64,000 bases of DNA from Microvirga rosea (GTDB lineage Bacteria > Pseudomonadota > Alphaproteobacteria > Rhizobiales > Beijerinckiaceae), in contig NZ_JAJDOP010000004.1 of assembly GCF_020595095.1 (NCBI RefSeq), positions 124,001-188,000 on the forward strand. The letters are read 5' to 3'. The translations under genes were made by a program, and so were the position numbers. Below the pieces are notes generated by a model, which searched no databases, was not told the origin of the DNA, and saw nothing but the letters and a program-made list of their open reading frames with translations. Positions 42,802 to 52,371 of the stretch are shown piece after piece. Positions within the stretch are counted from its first letter, which is position 1; each line of letters begins with the position of its first letter.

Positions 42802-42807
42802 TATATT
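42802..42807 (+). promoter_or_regulatory. Probable -10 element of ssrA
   Basis: TATATT, with TTTCAA 17 bases upstream as the best -35. It sits just before the first stem of the tmRNA acceptor piece. Confidence 0.45.
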
Positions 42808-42809
42808 GG

Positions 42810-43115
42810 GTGAGCTGGCCGCAAGGTCAGCTATGGCGATAAACGGCTATCGAAATAAACCCATCGGACCCGGGGGCGGTACCCGGCGCCTCCACTAAAG
42901 CTCAAGCCCGGCTTGGGTTTTGGCGGGGGCGAAATAGGATCGACGAGGGCGTAAAGGATAGACTTTCGCTCGGCATGGTTCCGCCGTTATCGGGCCTATT
43001 CAATAGTTGCCAACGACAACTATGCTCCGGTTGCAGTGGCTGCGTAAGCGGTCCCTAAAGCCGATCCAAAGTCCTAACGGGTAGCACTGTTAGGCGGGGT
43101 CCGGAGGCGCCTGGC
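42810..43115 (+). ncRNA. ssrA: Circularly permuted two-piece tmRNA
   Basis: The acceptor piece comes first: a GCAA-loop hairpin (AGCTGGCC/GGTCAGCT near 42812), then the T-arm and 3' end with GGCGCCTCCAC at 42885-42895. After an intervening loop, the coding piece begins GGGGGCG (42925-42931), which pairs with CGCCTCC of the acceptor piece, and continues GAAATAGGATCGAC. The tag codons at 43009-43047 read ANDNYAPVAVAA then TAA, a Rhizobiales-type degradation tag. Downstream stems (CCTAAC/GTTAGG) close the piece. Ends are approximate. It rescues stalled ribosomes; its partner adaptor SspB is encoded next door. Confidence 0.93.
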
Positions 43116-43155
43116 AACAGAAGCTTCCACATTCCTTTTTCTCAAGGGCTCCCTC

Positions 43156-43776
43156 ATGGCCGGTAAAGACCTCATCCGCTACGATCTTCTTGTGCAGGAC
43201 GCGTTGAAAGGCGTAGTGCGCAAGGTGTTGATCGATGCCGGGAAGGACGGCCTGCCGGGCGAGCATCACTTCTACGTCTCGTTCCGCACGGATTATCCCG
43301 GGGCCCGGCTGTCGAATCGCCTGCGCGAAAAGTACCCGCAGGAAATGACCATCGTTCTCCAGCATCAGTTCTGGGATCTCAACGTCACCGACCATGCCTT
43401 CGAAATCGGCCTGTCGTTTTCCGGCGTTCCGGAACGGCTCCTGATTCCCTTCGATTCTCTCACCGGGTTCTTTGATCCCTCCGTTCAGTTCGGCCTGAAG
43501 TTCAACACGGAAGATGAGGATCAGGACGAGGATGAGGTTGAGACGGAGGAGCCCACACCGGCGGCTCCCGCCCGGAGCGGCGATTCGCAGCCCGTCGAGC
43601 TGAAGCGACCGAAAGCCGGACCGGCTCCCGCCGAGAAGAAACCAGACGAGAAAAAACCCGCCAAGGTCGAGCAGCAGCCGGACGCTTCCGAGGCCGACGA
43701 AGGCGAGGAACCAAAGGCAGGCGGCGATGGCGGCGCCCAGGTGGTCAGCCTCGATGCCTTCCGCAAAAAGAGCTGA
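43156..43776 (+). CDS. sspB: SspB family ClpXP adaptor
   Basis: 206 residues. The N-terminal 110 residues carry the SspB fold: IRYDLLVQDALKGVVRKVL, HHFYVSFRTDYPGARLSN, MTIVLQHQFWDL and FEIGLSFSGVPERLLIPFDS. The remainder is an acidic then Pro/Lys/Glu-rich linker ending in a short conserved-looking tail (VVSLDAFRKK), the ClpX-binding element in alpha-type SspB. It delivers ssrA-tagged proteins to ClpXP. Its position directly after ssrA fits this. Confidence 0.93.
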   Translation: MAGKDLIRYDLLVQDALKGVVRKVLIDAGKDGLPGEHHFYVSFRTDYPGARLSNRLREKYPQEMTIVLQHQFWDLNVTDHAFEIGLSFSGVPERLLIPFDSLTGFFDPSVQFGLKFNTEDEDQDEDEVETEEPTPAAPARSGDSQPVELKRPKAGPAPAEKKPDEKKPAKVEQQPDASEADEGEEPKAGGDGGAQVVSLDAFRKKS

Positions 43777-43797
43777 TCAGGCCCTTTTTTAGCGGTA

Positions 43798-45234
43798 TCA
43801 GGACAGGGCGCCCTCGCGTTTGACCGGGACCTGTTTGCGGTGAGTGAGGCGCATCGGGAGCCCTCCCTCGGGTCGAAGGGTGATCCGATGCAGGGGCTTC
43901 ACCTCGTGCCCATCCACCAGATCGAGACGCACGGCCCGTACGATGCTGGCCAGAACGATCGTCGCCTCCTGGAGCGCGAAGCTCGCCCCGATGCAGACCC
44001 GGGGTCCGGCCCCGAAAGGCAGATAAGCGAACCGATCGATACGATCCCGCTTCTCCGGCATGAAACGCTCGGGATTGAAGGCATCCGGCTCGTCCCAGAG
44101 CCTGCGGTGGCGATGGAGGACGTAAGGCGCCACGGTCACGACAGACCCCGCCGGAATGTCGAGCGATCCGATTTTATCGTCCTTGATGGCTGCACGGCTG
44201 AGATACGGGGCCGGCGGATAAAGGCGCAGCGTCTCGTCGAGGACAGCACGGGTAAAGACGAGTTTATCGAGATGCTCGAACAGGAAGGGGCCGTCGCCGA
44301 GGACCCGATCCACCTCTTCCTCGATCCGGGCGCGGGATGCGGGGTCCTGGGACAGAAGATAAATCGACCATGACAGGGCATTGGCCGTCGTCTCGTGCCC
44401 TGCGCCGATGAAGGTCACGATGTTGGCCCGGACATCCTCGTCGCTCAATCCTCTGCCTGTCTCCGGGTCGGACGCCCTGAGCAGCAAGGTCAGAAGGTCC
44501 TGGGGCGCCGGGTCTCCGCGGGCAATCAGAGCTTTGCGCGCATCGACCAGTTCATTAACCAGTTCGTCGAAGAAGCGGATGGCGGGTCGCGCCCGCAATC
44601 GGCCGATCCTCGGGACCCAGCTGGGAAAGCCGAAGATGTCGATGGGATCGACACGGCCGATGCCCTCGAAATAGCGGCTGATCGCACCCGCAAGGGCATC
44701 CGGATCCCAGGCAACTCCTTGCGTGAAGATCGTGCGCTCCAGGACATCGAGGGTGATGCGGGTCATCTCGACGGAGGCGTCGACGATCCTGCCGTCCGGG
44801 CGGCGCTGCCACCGGCGAACGAGCCGATCCGTCGCCTCGACCATCGCCGGAAAGAAGCTCGCCACCGTGCGCGGGGTGAAAAGAGGCGCCAGGGTCCGGC
44901 GCTGCAATTTCCAGTCTTCGCCCTCTACGGTCAGAAGCCCGCGTCCGAGGCCAGGGGCCAGGACACGCAGCTGGAGATCGTCCTTGCGGTAGTTGGCGGC
45001 ATTGTCGAGCAGGACATGCCGGATGATGGTAGGATCATTGACGACGGTCATGCGTCCCAGGACGCCGTCGCCGGCGATCACCGGCTCCTCGAAATGCCGA
45101 TCCATCCAGGTGGTCAGAGGATTCCGGCGCACCGCGAGGAGAAATGACAGCAGCCCCATGGGTTCGGAGCGGGGCTGAGGCGCGGGAGGACGGAAAAGTG
45201 GTGTTTCGAAGGGGTCCGTCACAGAATTTGCCAT
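43798..45234 (-). CDS. Cytochrome P450
   Basis: 478 residues from the ATG at 45234 (a GTG at 45285 would add 17 residues). Canonical P450 motifs are seen: the I-helix GAGHETTANALSW (oxygen activation), the K-helix DETLRLYPP (ExxR), DAFNPERFMPE, and the haem loop FGAGPRVCIGASFAL with the proximal Cys. It has no N-terminal membrane anchor, as usual in bacteria, and looks like a CYP102-haem-domain or fatty-acid-hydroxylase relative; substrate not predictable. No ferredoxin or reductase gene is adjacent. It is divergent from fumC with a 75-bp gap. Confidence 0.93.
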   Translation of the reverse strand: MANSVTDPFETPLFRPPAPQPRSEPMGLLSFLLAVRRNPLTTWMDRHFEEPVIAGDGVLGRMTVVNDPTIIRHVLLDNAANYRKDDLQLRVLAPGLGRGLLTVEGEDWKLQRRTLAPLFTPRTVASFFPAMVEATDRLVRRWQRRPDGRIVDASVEMTRITLDVLERTIFTQGVAWDPDALAGAISRYFEGIGRVDPIDIFGFPSWVPRIGRLRARPAIRFFDELVNELVDARKALIARGDPAPQDLLTLLLRASDPETGRGLSDEDVRANIVTFIGAGHETTANALSWSIYLLSQDPASRARIEEEVDRVLGDGPFLFEHLDKLVFTRAVLDETLRLYPPAPYLSRAAIKDDKIGSLDIPAGSVVTVAPYVLHRHRRLWDEPDAFNPERFMPEKRDRIDRFAYLPFGAGPRVCIGASFALQEATIVLASIVRAVRLDLVDGHEVKPLHRITLRPEGGLPMRLTHRKQVPVKREGALS

Positions 45235-45309
45235 GCCATCATGCTCGTTCGCTGTTGCGGGCCTGAAAACTTGAGATAAGAACACGAAACCCTATCGAAA
45301 GAGGTCAGG

Positions 45310-46701
45310 ATGTCGCCCTCCACCCGCACCGAAACAGATACCTTCGGCCCCATCGAAGTTCCCGCCGACAAGTTCTGGGGTGCCCAGACGCAACGCTCGA
45401 TCCAGAATTTCCGCATCGGCGGCGAGCGCATGCCCATCCCGCTGGTCCATGCCCTTGCCATCGTGAAGCAGGCGGCCGCCTTGGTAAACAAGGACCTCGG
45501 CAAGCTCGACCCCCGGTTGGCCGAAGCCATTGTGAGCGCCGCAGCCGACGTGGTCCAGGGCAAATACGACGACGAGTTCCCCCTGGTCGTGTGGCAGACC
45601 GGTTCGGGCACGCAGTCCAACATGAACATGAACGAGGTTCTGTCCAACCTCGCCATCGAGCGCCTTGGCGGCGAGCGCGGCTCCAAGAAGCCGGTTCACC
45701 CGAACGACCACGTGAATATGGGACAGTCCTCCAACGACTCGTTCCCCACGGCGATGCACATTGCCGTCGCACGCGAGATCAATGACCGTCTTCTTCCGGC
45801 CCTCAAGCACCTGCACAAGGCGCTGCATGAGAAGGCGGAAGCCTTCAAGGACATCGTCAAGATCGGCCGCACGCACCTGCAGGACGCAACCCCGGTAACC
45901 CTCGGCCAGGAATTCTCAGGGTATGCGATGCAGGTTCAGCTCGGCATCGCCCGCATCGAGGCGACCCTGCCGGGCATCTATGCCCTCGCCCAGGGTGGCA
46001 CCGCGGTTGGCACGGGCCTCAACGCCCACCCGGAATTCGCGGACCGCTTCGCCGCGAAGGTAATGGAACTGACAGCCATGCCCTTCACTTCGGCCGCCAA
46101 CAAGTTCGAGGCCCTGGCATCCCACGATGCCCTGATCTTTACCCAAGGCGCCCTGTCGAGCCTGTCCGCAGGATTGTTCAAGATCGCGAACGACATCCGC
46201 CTCATGGGTTCCGGCCCACGGTCCGGACTGGGCGAAATCTCGCTGCCCGAGAATGAGCCCGGATCGTCAATCATGCCAGGCAAGGTCAACCCGACCCAGG
46301 CCGAAGCCATGACGATGCTGTGCGCCCAGGTGGCAGGCAACCAGACCACGGTCACCTTCGCGGGCAGCCAGGGGCATTTCGAACTCAACGTGTTCAAGCC
46401 TGTGATCGCCAATGCGGTGCTGCAGTCGATCCGCCTCCTGGCGGACGGCGCCGTCAGCTTCACCGACAATTGCGTCGTGGGAATCGAGCCGAACCATGAG
46501 CGTCTGAAGGACCTCATGCAGCGTTCCCTCATGCTCGTGACGGCTCTGGCCCCGAGCATCGGCTACGACAAGGCCGCCGCGATCGCCAAGTCGGCGCACA
46601 AGCACGGAACGACCCTCAAGGAAGAGGCCCTGAAGGCCGGTGTTTCCGAGGCCGATTTCGATGCCGTGGTTCGCGCCGAGACCATGCTGGCGCCAGGCTA
46701 A
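45310..46701 (+). CDS. fumC: Fumarate hydratase, class II
   Basis: 463 residues. Signatures are [24 protein letters not shown] opening (read here as [20 protein letters not shown]), [20 protein letters not shown] with the active-site His, [15 protein letters not shown], and the fumarase/aspartase signature [13 protein letters not shown]. It interconverts fumarate and malate in the TCA cycle without an iron-sulfur cluster, so it works under oxidative stress. DUF4169 and ribbon-helix-helix genes follow closely on the same strand, an arrangement common in Rhizobiales. Confidence 0.96.
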   Translation: MSPSTRTETDTFGPIEVPADKFWGAQTQRSIQNFRIGGERMPIPLVHALAIVKQAAALVNKDLGKLDPRLAEAIVSAAADVVQGKYDDEFPLVVWQTGSGTQSNMNMNEVLSNLAIERLGGERGSKKPVHPNDHVNMGQSSNDSFPTAMHIAVAREINDRLLPALKHLHKALHEKAEAFKDIVKIGRTHLQDATPVTLGQEFSGYAMQVQLGIARIEATLPGIYALAQGGTAVGTGLNAHPEFADRFAAKVMELTAMPFTSAANKFEALASHDALIFTQGALSSLSAGLFKIANDIRLMGSGPRSGLGEISLPENEPGSSIMPGKVNPTQAEAMTMLCAQVAGNQTTVTFAGSQGHFELNVFKPVIANAVLQSIRLLADGAVSFTDNCVVGIEPNHERLKDLMQRSLMLVTALAPSIGYDKAAAIAKSAHKHGTTLKEEALKAGVSEADFDAVVRAETMLAPG

Positions 46702-46716
46702 GGGGAGGAGCGCGCC

Positions 46717-46902
46717 ATGGCGGAGATCATCAATCTGCGCCAGGCGCGCAAACGCAAGGCGCGGGCCGACAAGGAGGCCCGCGCCGCCGAAAATCGGATC
46801 CAATTCGGCCGCACCAAGGCTGAGAGGATGGAAACCGAAGCTCAGAAAACTCTGAGCGATCGCCGCCTCGACGGTCACAAGCGTGACGAGGACAAACCCT
46901 GA
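46717..46902 (+). CDS. DUF4169 family protein
   Basis: 61 residues, highly charged: MAEIINLRQARKRKARADKE is the DUF4169 hallmark, then AAENRIQFGRTKAER. It is probably helical and cytosolic, with unknown function. It begins 15 bp after fumC and ends one base before the next gene's ATG, so the three are probably co-transcribed. Confidence 0.88.
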   Translation: MAEIINLRQARKRKARADKEARAAENRIQFGRTKAERMETEAQKTLSDRRLDGHKRDEDKP

Positions 46903-46903
46903 T

Positions 46904-47140
46904 ATGGGGTCCGGCATCCTCAAGCGCTCCGTATCGATCGCCGGTCATCGCACGAGTATTTCCCTCGAAGAGCCATTCTGGGATGCACTGCGTGAGCTGG
47001 CCGCGCGGAACGCTCTGTCCGTTCAGTCCCTGATCGGCCGCATCGACGCGGAACGGGGCGAGCAGAATCTGTCCTCCGCCATTCGGGTCTTCCTTCTCAA
47101 AAGTCTTCAGGAAGACGTCAGCCGCCCGGACGGACATTGA
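46904..47140 (+). CDS. Ribbon-helix-helix domain protein
   Basis: 78 residues from the ATG at 46904 (an in-frame GTG at 46883 is an alternative). The RHH_4-type domain shows KRSVSIAGHRTSISLEEPFW (beta strand) then DALRELAARNALSVQSLIGR (two helices) and LSSAIRVFLLKSL. Such proteins are possible small DNA-binding regulators, often annotated in Rhizobiales beside fumC. Its 3' end overlaps that of the AsmA-like gene by 23 bp, convergent. Confidence 0.85.
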   Translation: MGSGILKRSVSIAGHRTSISLEEPFWDALRELAARNALSVQSLIGRIDAERGEQNLSSAIRVFLLKSLQEDVSRPDGH

Positions 47141-50100
47141 CCGCCGGCGGCGGGCTGATTTCCAGTGGAGGCGTGAGTGGCGGCATGACAAACGGGGACG
47201 ACTGCCCTTCCGGAGGAGGAAGAGCTGCATTCGGATCGTTCTGCTGCTGCGACTGAATGCGTTCGGCTTCGATACGGCCGCGGTCCGCTTCTTCCCGCGC
47301 CTTGGCTTGGCGGGCAGCCTCCTCGGCTGCGGCCTTCGCACGTCGCTCGGCCTCCTGCTGCGCCTGAATCTGGCGCTGCCGCTCCGCCTGGGCCTTCTCG
47401 AAGGCTTCGATCTTCTCAAGTTCCCGCTTCAGCACGATCGCCGCAAGACCATTGCGGAACGGACCGGCATCGATCTCCCGAACGGGGGCCGCCAAGGAGC
47501 CGCGCCAAGTCATGCCGATGGCCGGCGGCGCACCGACCCAACCGGCGGGCGAGGCCTTGGCCATCAGGGAACCGCGCGCCTCGAAAGCGAGGGATTTCAG
47601 ATCGTAACTGACCGCCCCCTGAAAAGTGGCGGCGCTGCTCTGGACCACGAAGGGCGACAGACGCAGCGCTCCGGAAACCAGGGCCGCCGACGTCGTGACC
47701 GTCTGCGCTGTCAGCGGCGCGCGGCTGAGTTCGGCCCCCAAGGCCATTTCCGCCTTGCCTTCAAGCAATGGTTCGTTTTCCGACAGCAGCCGCTTCAAGG
47801 CCCGGTCGAACGCGGACGGATCGGTATCGGGAACGCGGATGTTCGTGATCCGCCAGTCCCCGGCGCCTCCGAGATTCGCCACGAGTCCCGCCATCGTGTC
47901 TGCGGCGCTGCCGAACTTCAAACCGCCCGTGACACGGGCCTCGAAGGGAGTCGGGCCGCCAAGCGCCGACAGGGAAACATCGTTGATGGAGCCCTCGCCG
48001 ACGACGGAAGCGAGTGCCCCCTGTCGGGTGATCGTCGTCGATCCGGTCAGTTTTCCGCCACCGAGGAGGGCTTCGAAATTGCGGATCGTGACCCCGTCCG
48101 ATGTCGCCTCAGCGGTAAAGCCAGCTCGCGTTCCCGTCAGGCCGCGGCCGAGATCGAGCGTCCCAACCTTGAACGCAACCTGGCCGCCGCTGATCAGCCG
48201 CGCGGTTTGCCCGAAGCGTGCCGTGGACCAGATCGCGTTCGCATCCGGGCTGGAGGGTGTATTGAGGGCCAGCGTCGTGACGAGCCATGGCATGGCCAGC
48301 CGGTCGACGGAGACGTCGCCGGTGATGTCGGAACGGGAACGCACGGCAAGGCGAGCCTGGACATTGCTCTTCGCAACCTGTCCCGTCACCGTCAGAAGCG
48401 AGGCGTCCCGCTCGCGCCCGAGGGTGATCCGTCCTTCTGCGGGAACCGGCGACGCAACACCGGATCCATCCCCGAGCAGAAGCAGGAACGGCGCAATGTC
48501 GGGAGTGGCGATCTCGGCCTCGCCGCTGTCGACCACGTCGTCATCGGCACTCAAGGCGAAAGGACGCTTGGTCGTAAGGCGTACGCCGCCGACGTCGCCT
48601 GCGACGGTCACGTTGAACTGGCCTGAACTGACGCGGGTGCCGCGCAGATTGACCTGGGACGGGCGGTTCAAGGACGCCACCGACGGCCGCCCGACCCAAC
48701 GGCCGGTATTGTCCGTCGCCAAGGTCACGTCGAGGTTTTCGGTGCGCCCGTCCAGGGAATCGACGGAGCCGAGGAAGCTCCCTCCGGCGGCGGTTCCCTT
48801 CGCGGTGGTGCGCAGGCGCAGTTCGTTGGAATTCGGCGCCGGGATCACCCGTTCGGTCACCACGTCGAGGTCGAGGTCGCCCTCGCGCAGGAAGTACGGC
48901 ACAAGTTTGGATATCCCGCCGATCCAGACGCTGCCGAGCAGATCCACGAGAGGTGCGGCACGCTGAGCCGTCACCTTGCCGGCAATGCGCCCCGATCCAT
49001 CCGGAGCGATGCGGCCGCTGACCCGGGCATTCGCGCCGGCCAAGTCGACGATATCAAGGGATTCGACAAGGAGCGACGGCCCGTCGGACAGGATCCGGGC
49101 CGTGATGCGCCCGGCCCCCGGCCGGCTGCCCGCCCGGACATTGCGCGCGTCCAGGATGAAGCCGACATCGAGGTTCTGCGTCGCCTCGAAAACGCTCGAG
49201 ACCCGCGGCAGCTGATCGAGGTTGAGGTTTTGGATTCCGACTTGGGCTTCCAGTTTGCCCCGCCCATCTCCTTCGGGGGCGGTGTAGCGGAGGTTGCCGG
49301 TCATGACCGCATCGCCGGTCTTCACTCTGAGGCGGCTGAACGAGAGCACCGGGTTCGAGAACGCCACGTCCGAAGACATCTCGAGAGGACGTCCGTCGAG
49401 AACCTTGAGGAAAGGCGAACGCAGGCCCAGCCGGTCGAGATAGCGCGCGAAGCGGTCCGACGCGTTCGATGCAAGCGCAAGCTTGCCGTCGGCTCCGCCT
49501 TTGGTGGTCAGACCGACGGTTCCTTCCATCGCCACCCGGGTGTCGCCGGGCGCCTGGAAGTCGATGCGGTCGATCTTGGCCTCGCCCTTGGCAAGGGAAA
49601 GGCGCAGCACCGCGTTGGAAAGATCATCCTGACCGAGCCCGATGCTGTCGATCTTCAGGTCGAGATCGATCGGGACCGATATCCGCGGCACCGACCAGTC
49701 GGCGAGACGGCTTTTGAACTCCTGACCGTTGGACGACAGGATGAAGCTGTCGGCATCGAGCCGGCGTCCTTCGAGCTTCAACGAAATGCGAGGATCGTTG
49801 AGCTGGACACTTCCCTCGCCGGTCATCCGCAGGCTCGCGCCCCCTTCCCCCGCTTCCAGCGACACCGGGTTCATCAAAACCTGCCCGGACCCGGCCTTGA
49901 ACTCCGTCTCAATGACGATGGGGATCGGAATGCCCGCCGCCGCAACCTGGGCCGGCGGCCCGAACAGGATCTTGGCCTTTCCGCCCAAGGTGGGCGTCGG
50001 GGCGGCAGGATTGTCGCCCTCGAGGGCAAGCTGGGCGTCCAGGTCGAAACGCGGATAGATGTCGCCGCCGCCGGACAACCTCAGCTGGATCGTCTTGGCC

Positions 50101-50693
50101 GGGGTGAGCTCGCCGGTCACGAGCCTGAACGGCACGCCGGCGGTCGTGCCCTCGACCCGCCATGGCCCGATGAGTTTCTGGCCCTCGATGGATACGTTCT
50201 CCGCATAGGCCTGATCCGTGCGACCCGTGGTGGGAGTCTGCGTCGTCACCAGCAGCTGAGCGACTTTGAGGCTGTCGATGGCCCATTCCCGCCCGCGGGC
50301 ACTGCCGCCCGTGAGATCCTGGGGCATCCGCCAGCTCCCGTCGGGAGCCACCGGAACCCGGATGTCGGCTCGTCCGATCCGCGTTTCGGTAAACCGCACA
50401 TCGCCCTGGAGAAGCGGCGGCAAAGCCAGCTCCGCCCAGACGAAATCGGCCGTGAGGGCCGGAGAATCGGCGCTCTTGCCGCCCAGCCTCAATCGATCGA
50501 AGCGCAGTCGCGGGGACGGCAGGATACGGAGGCCGATGCGGCCTTCCGTATGAGCTTCGGTGCCGGAGGCGCGCGAAATCAGATGATCGATGGTGTCGCG
50601 ATGCTCCTCCCAATCGATGAAGGGGGGAGCCGCCACGGCCACCGCCAGGATCAGGATCACGATCGATGCGATAATCGTCAGGATGTCGCGCAA
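47118..50693 (-). CDS. AsmA-like inner-membrane protein
   Basis: 1191 residues. An N-terminal membrane anchor (ILTIIASIVILILAVAVAAP) precedes a long periplasmic repeat region rich in beta-strand LxLxGxAxxxDG patterns (e.g. ANARVSGRIAPDGSGRIAGK), with AsmA at the start (DRLRLGGKSADSPALTADFV) and AsmA_2 near the C-terminus. A charged coiled coil (KELEKIEAFEKAQAERQRQI-like, about 1080-1150) and a Pro-rich tail end it. AsmA-family proteins form hydrophobic channels for phospholipid transport to the outer membrane. It is followed by a gap and then the dehydrogenase gene upstream on the same strand. Confidence 0.88.
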   Translation of the reverse strand: MRDILTIIASIVILILAVAVAAPPFIDWEEHRDTIDHLISRASGTEAHTEGRIGLRILPSPRLRFDRLRLGGKSADSPALTADFVWAELALPPLLQGDVRFTETRIGRADIRVPVAPDGSWRMPQDLTGGSARGREWAIDSLKVAQLLVTTQTPTTGRTDQAYAENVSIEGQKLIGPWRVEGTTAGVPFRLVTGELTPAKTIQLRLSGGGDIYPRFDLDAQLALEGDNPAAPTPTLGGKAKILFGPPAQVAAAGIPIPIVIETEFKAGSGQVLMNPVSLEAGEGGASLRMTGEGSVQLNDPRISLKLEGRRLDADSFILSSNGQEFKSRLADWSVPRISVPIDLDLKIDSIGLGQDDLSNAVLRLSLAKGEAKIDRIDFQAPGDTRVAMEGTVGLTTKGGADGKLALASNASDRFARYLDRLGLRSPFLKVLDGRPLEMSSDVAFSNPVLSFSRLRVKTGDAVMTGNLRYTAPEGDGRGKLEAQVGIQNLNLDQLPRVSSVFEATQNLDVGFILDARNVRAGSRPGAGRITARILSDGPSLLVESLDIVDLAGANARVSGRIAPDGSGRIAGKVTAQRAAPLVDLLGSVWIGGISKLVPYFLREGDLDLDVVTERVIPAPNSNELRLRTTAKGTAAGGSFLGSVDSLDGRTENLDVTLATDNTGRWVGRPSVASLNRPSQVNLRGTRVSSGQFNVTVAGDVGGVRLTTKRPFALSADDDVVDSGEAEIATPDIAPFLLLLGDGSGVASPVPAEGRITLGRERDASLLTVTGQVAKSNVQARLAVRSRSDITGDVSVDRLAMPWLVTTLALNTPSSPDANAIWSTARFGQTARLISGGQVAFKVGTLDLGRGLTGTRAGFTAEATSDGVTIRNFEALLGGGKLTGSTTITRQGALASVVGEGSINDVSLSALGGPTPFEARVTGGLKFGSAADTMAGLVANLGGAGDWRITNIRVPDTDPSAFDRALKRLLSENEPLLEGKAEMALGAELSRAPLTAQTVTTSAALVSGALRLSPFVVQSSAATFQGAVSYDLKSLAFEARGSLMAKASPAGWVGAPPAIGMTWRGSLAAPVREIDAGPFRNGLAAIVLKRELEKIEAFEKAQAERQRQIQAQQEAERRAKAAAEEAARQAKAREEADRGRIEAERIQSQQQNDPNAALPPPEGQSSPFVMPPLTPPLEISPPPAVNVRPGG

Positions 50694-50777
50694 GAGGCGG
50701 CCTTTTCTCCGTTTTGTCGCAAGCCCATTAACTCAATGCCCACAATAGCGGGAGCGGGTCGGCGTTTCCATCCACTG

Positions 50778-52193
50778 TCAAAACGCAACAATCTTGCCTG
50801 GATTCAAGATGTTGCTCGGGTCGATCGCCTGTTTCAAGGTGCGCATCAGCGCCAGCGCCGCCGGGCCGTGCTCGATCTGGAGGTATTTCATCTTCTTCTG
50901 CCCGACGCCGTGCTCGCCGGTGCAGGTCCCCTCCATCGCGAGAGCCCGCCGGACGAGACGGTCGACAAAGGCCTCGCAGGCTTCCACCTCCGCGGGATCG
51001 TCGGTGTTCACAAGCGGTTGAACGTGGAAATTGCCGTCGCCCACATGGCCGACGATCGGTGCGATCAACCCGCTCGCCGCGATATCGCGCTTGGTCTCGT
51101 CGACGCATTCGGCCAGGCGCGAGATCGGAACGCACACGTCGGTCGCGACCGACTGGGCCCCGGGCCTCAGACCCCGGGCCGCCCAATAGGCGTCATGGCG
51201 CGCCTGCCACAACCGGGAACGCTCCTCGGGCTTCGTTGCCCATTCGAACGGGCCGCCCGAGAATTCCGTGGCGATCTCGCCGAACCGTTTGGCCTGCTCC
51301 TGCACGCTTGCCACCGAGCCGTGGAATTCGAGCAGCAACAGCGGGCTTTCCGGGAGCGTGAGCTTGGAATGGAGGTTGACGGCCTTCACCTGCAACTCGT
51401 CGAGAAGCTCGATCCGGGCGACCGGGATGCCGGACTGAATGGTCATGATGACCGCATCGCAGGCGGCCTTGACCGTCGGGAAAGGACAGATGCCGGCGGA
51501 GATCGCCTCCGGGATGCCATGGAGCTTGAGGGTGATTTCCGTGATGATGCCGAGCGTCCCTTCGGAGCCGATGAAGAGGCGGGTCAGATCGTAGCCGGCC
51601 GAGCTCTTCTTCGCGCGGCTTGCGGTCTTCACCACTTCACCGTCGGCCATCACCACCGTCAGGGAAAGGACGGCGTCCTTCATGGTTCCGTAACGGACTG
51701 CATTGGTTCCGGACGCGCGGGTGGCCACCATCCCGCCGATGGACGCGTCGGCGCCGGGATCGATCGGAAAGAAAAGCCCTTTGTCGCGCAGATGCTCGTT
51801 CAGCTCCTTGCGGGTGACGCCGGCCTCGACGACGCAGTCGAGATCCTCGTCATGCACGGCAATGATACGCTTCATGAGGCTCAGATCCACGCACACGCCT
51901 CCGAAAGGCGCATTGATGTGCCCTTCCAAGGATGTCCCCGTGCCGAAGGGAATGACCGGAACGTCGTGCTGCCGACAGAGTTTCACGATCTCGGACACTT
52001 CCTCCGTGGTACGAGGGTAGATCACGACATCCGGCGGCTGGTTCTTGGTCCAGGTCAGGGAATGGCCGTGCTGTTCGCGGATGGCTTCGGACGTCACGAC
52101 CTGATTGCCGAAGCGCTTGAGAAGCGTGTCCAGCAATGTCGTCAGGACGGCTTCGGTCGGCTTGGTGCGGCGGGACGGAGAGGGAGCGTTCAT
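50778..52193 (-). CDS. FAD-linked oxidase, D-lactate dehydrogenase/glycolate oxidase type
   Basis: 471 residues from the ATG at 52193 (an upstream in-frame start at 52232 is possible). PCMH-type FAD domain motifs: PDVVIYPRTTEEVSEIVKLC, VIPFGTGTSLEGHINAPFGG, and VEAGVTRKELNEHL; the C-terminal FAD-oxidase domain has CTGEHGVGQKKMKYL and ALALMRTLKQAIDPSNILNP with the conserved NPGK end. Family members oxidise D-lactate, glycolate or D-2-hydroxy acids and pass electrons to cytochrome c or quinone. A likely operon partner is not evident. The exact substrate is unclear. Confidence 0.9.
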   Translation of the reverse strand: MNAPSPSRRTKPTEAVLTTLLDTLLKRFGNQVVTSEAIREQHGHSLTWTKNQPPDVVIYPRTTEEVSEIVKLCRQHDVPVIPFGTGTSLEGHINAPFGGVCVDLSLMKRIIAVHDEDLDCVVEAGVTRKELNEHLRDKGLFFPIDPGADASIGGMVATRASGTNAVRYGTMKDAVLSLTVVMADGEVVKTASRAKKSSAGYDLTRLFIGSEGTLGIITEITLKLHGIPEAISAGICPFPTVKAACDAVIMTIQSGIPVARIELLDELQVKAVNLHSKLTLPESPLLLLEFHGSVASVQEQAKRFGEIATEFSGGPFEWATKPEERSRLWQARHDAYWAARGLRPGAQSVATDVCVPISRLAECVDETKRDIAASGLIAPIVGHVGDGNFHVQPLVNTDDPAEVEACEAFVDRLVRRALAMEGTCTGEHGVGQKKMKYLQIEHGPAALALMRTLKQAIDPSNILNPGKIVAF

Positions 52194-52371
52194 CGGTGCT
52201 TCAGGTCCGGTTGTGATGCTGTGTTGTCTCATGACTACCAGAACCGTTGCAAAGGCAACACTCTGCGTGAGAATGACGCCCTAAGCCCCTGGATAGCCGC
52301 GAGAAATGTGTTACTGTTACGCAACGAGGAGACTTTGAGGTCATGATCGGAATGGGAACGGAGGACTGATC

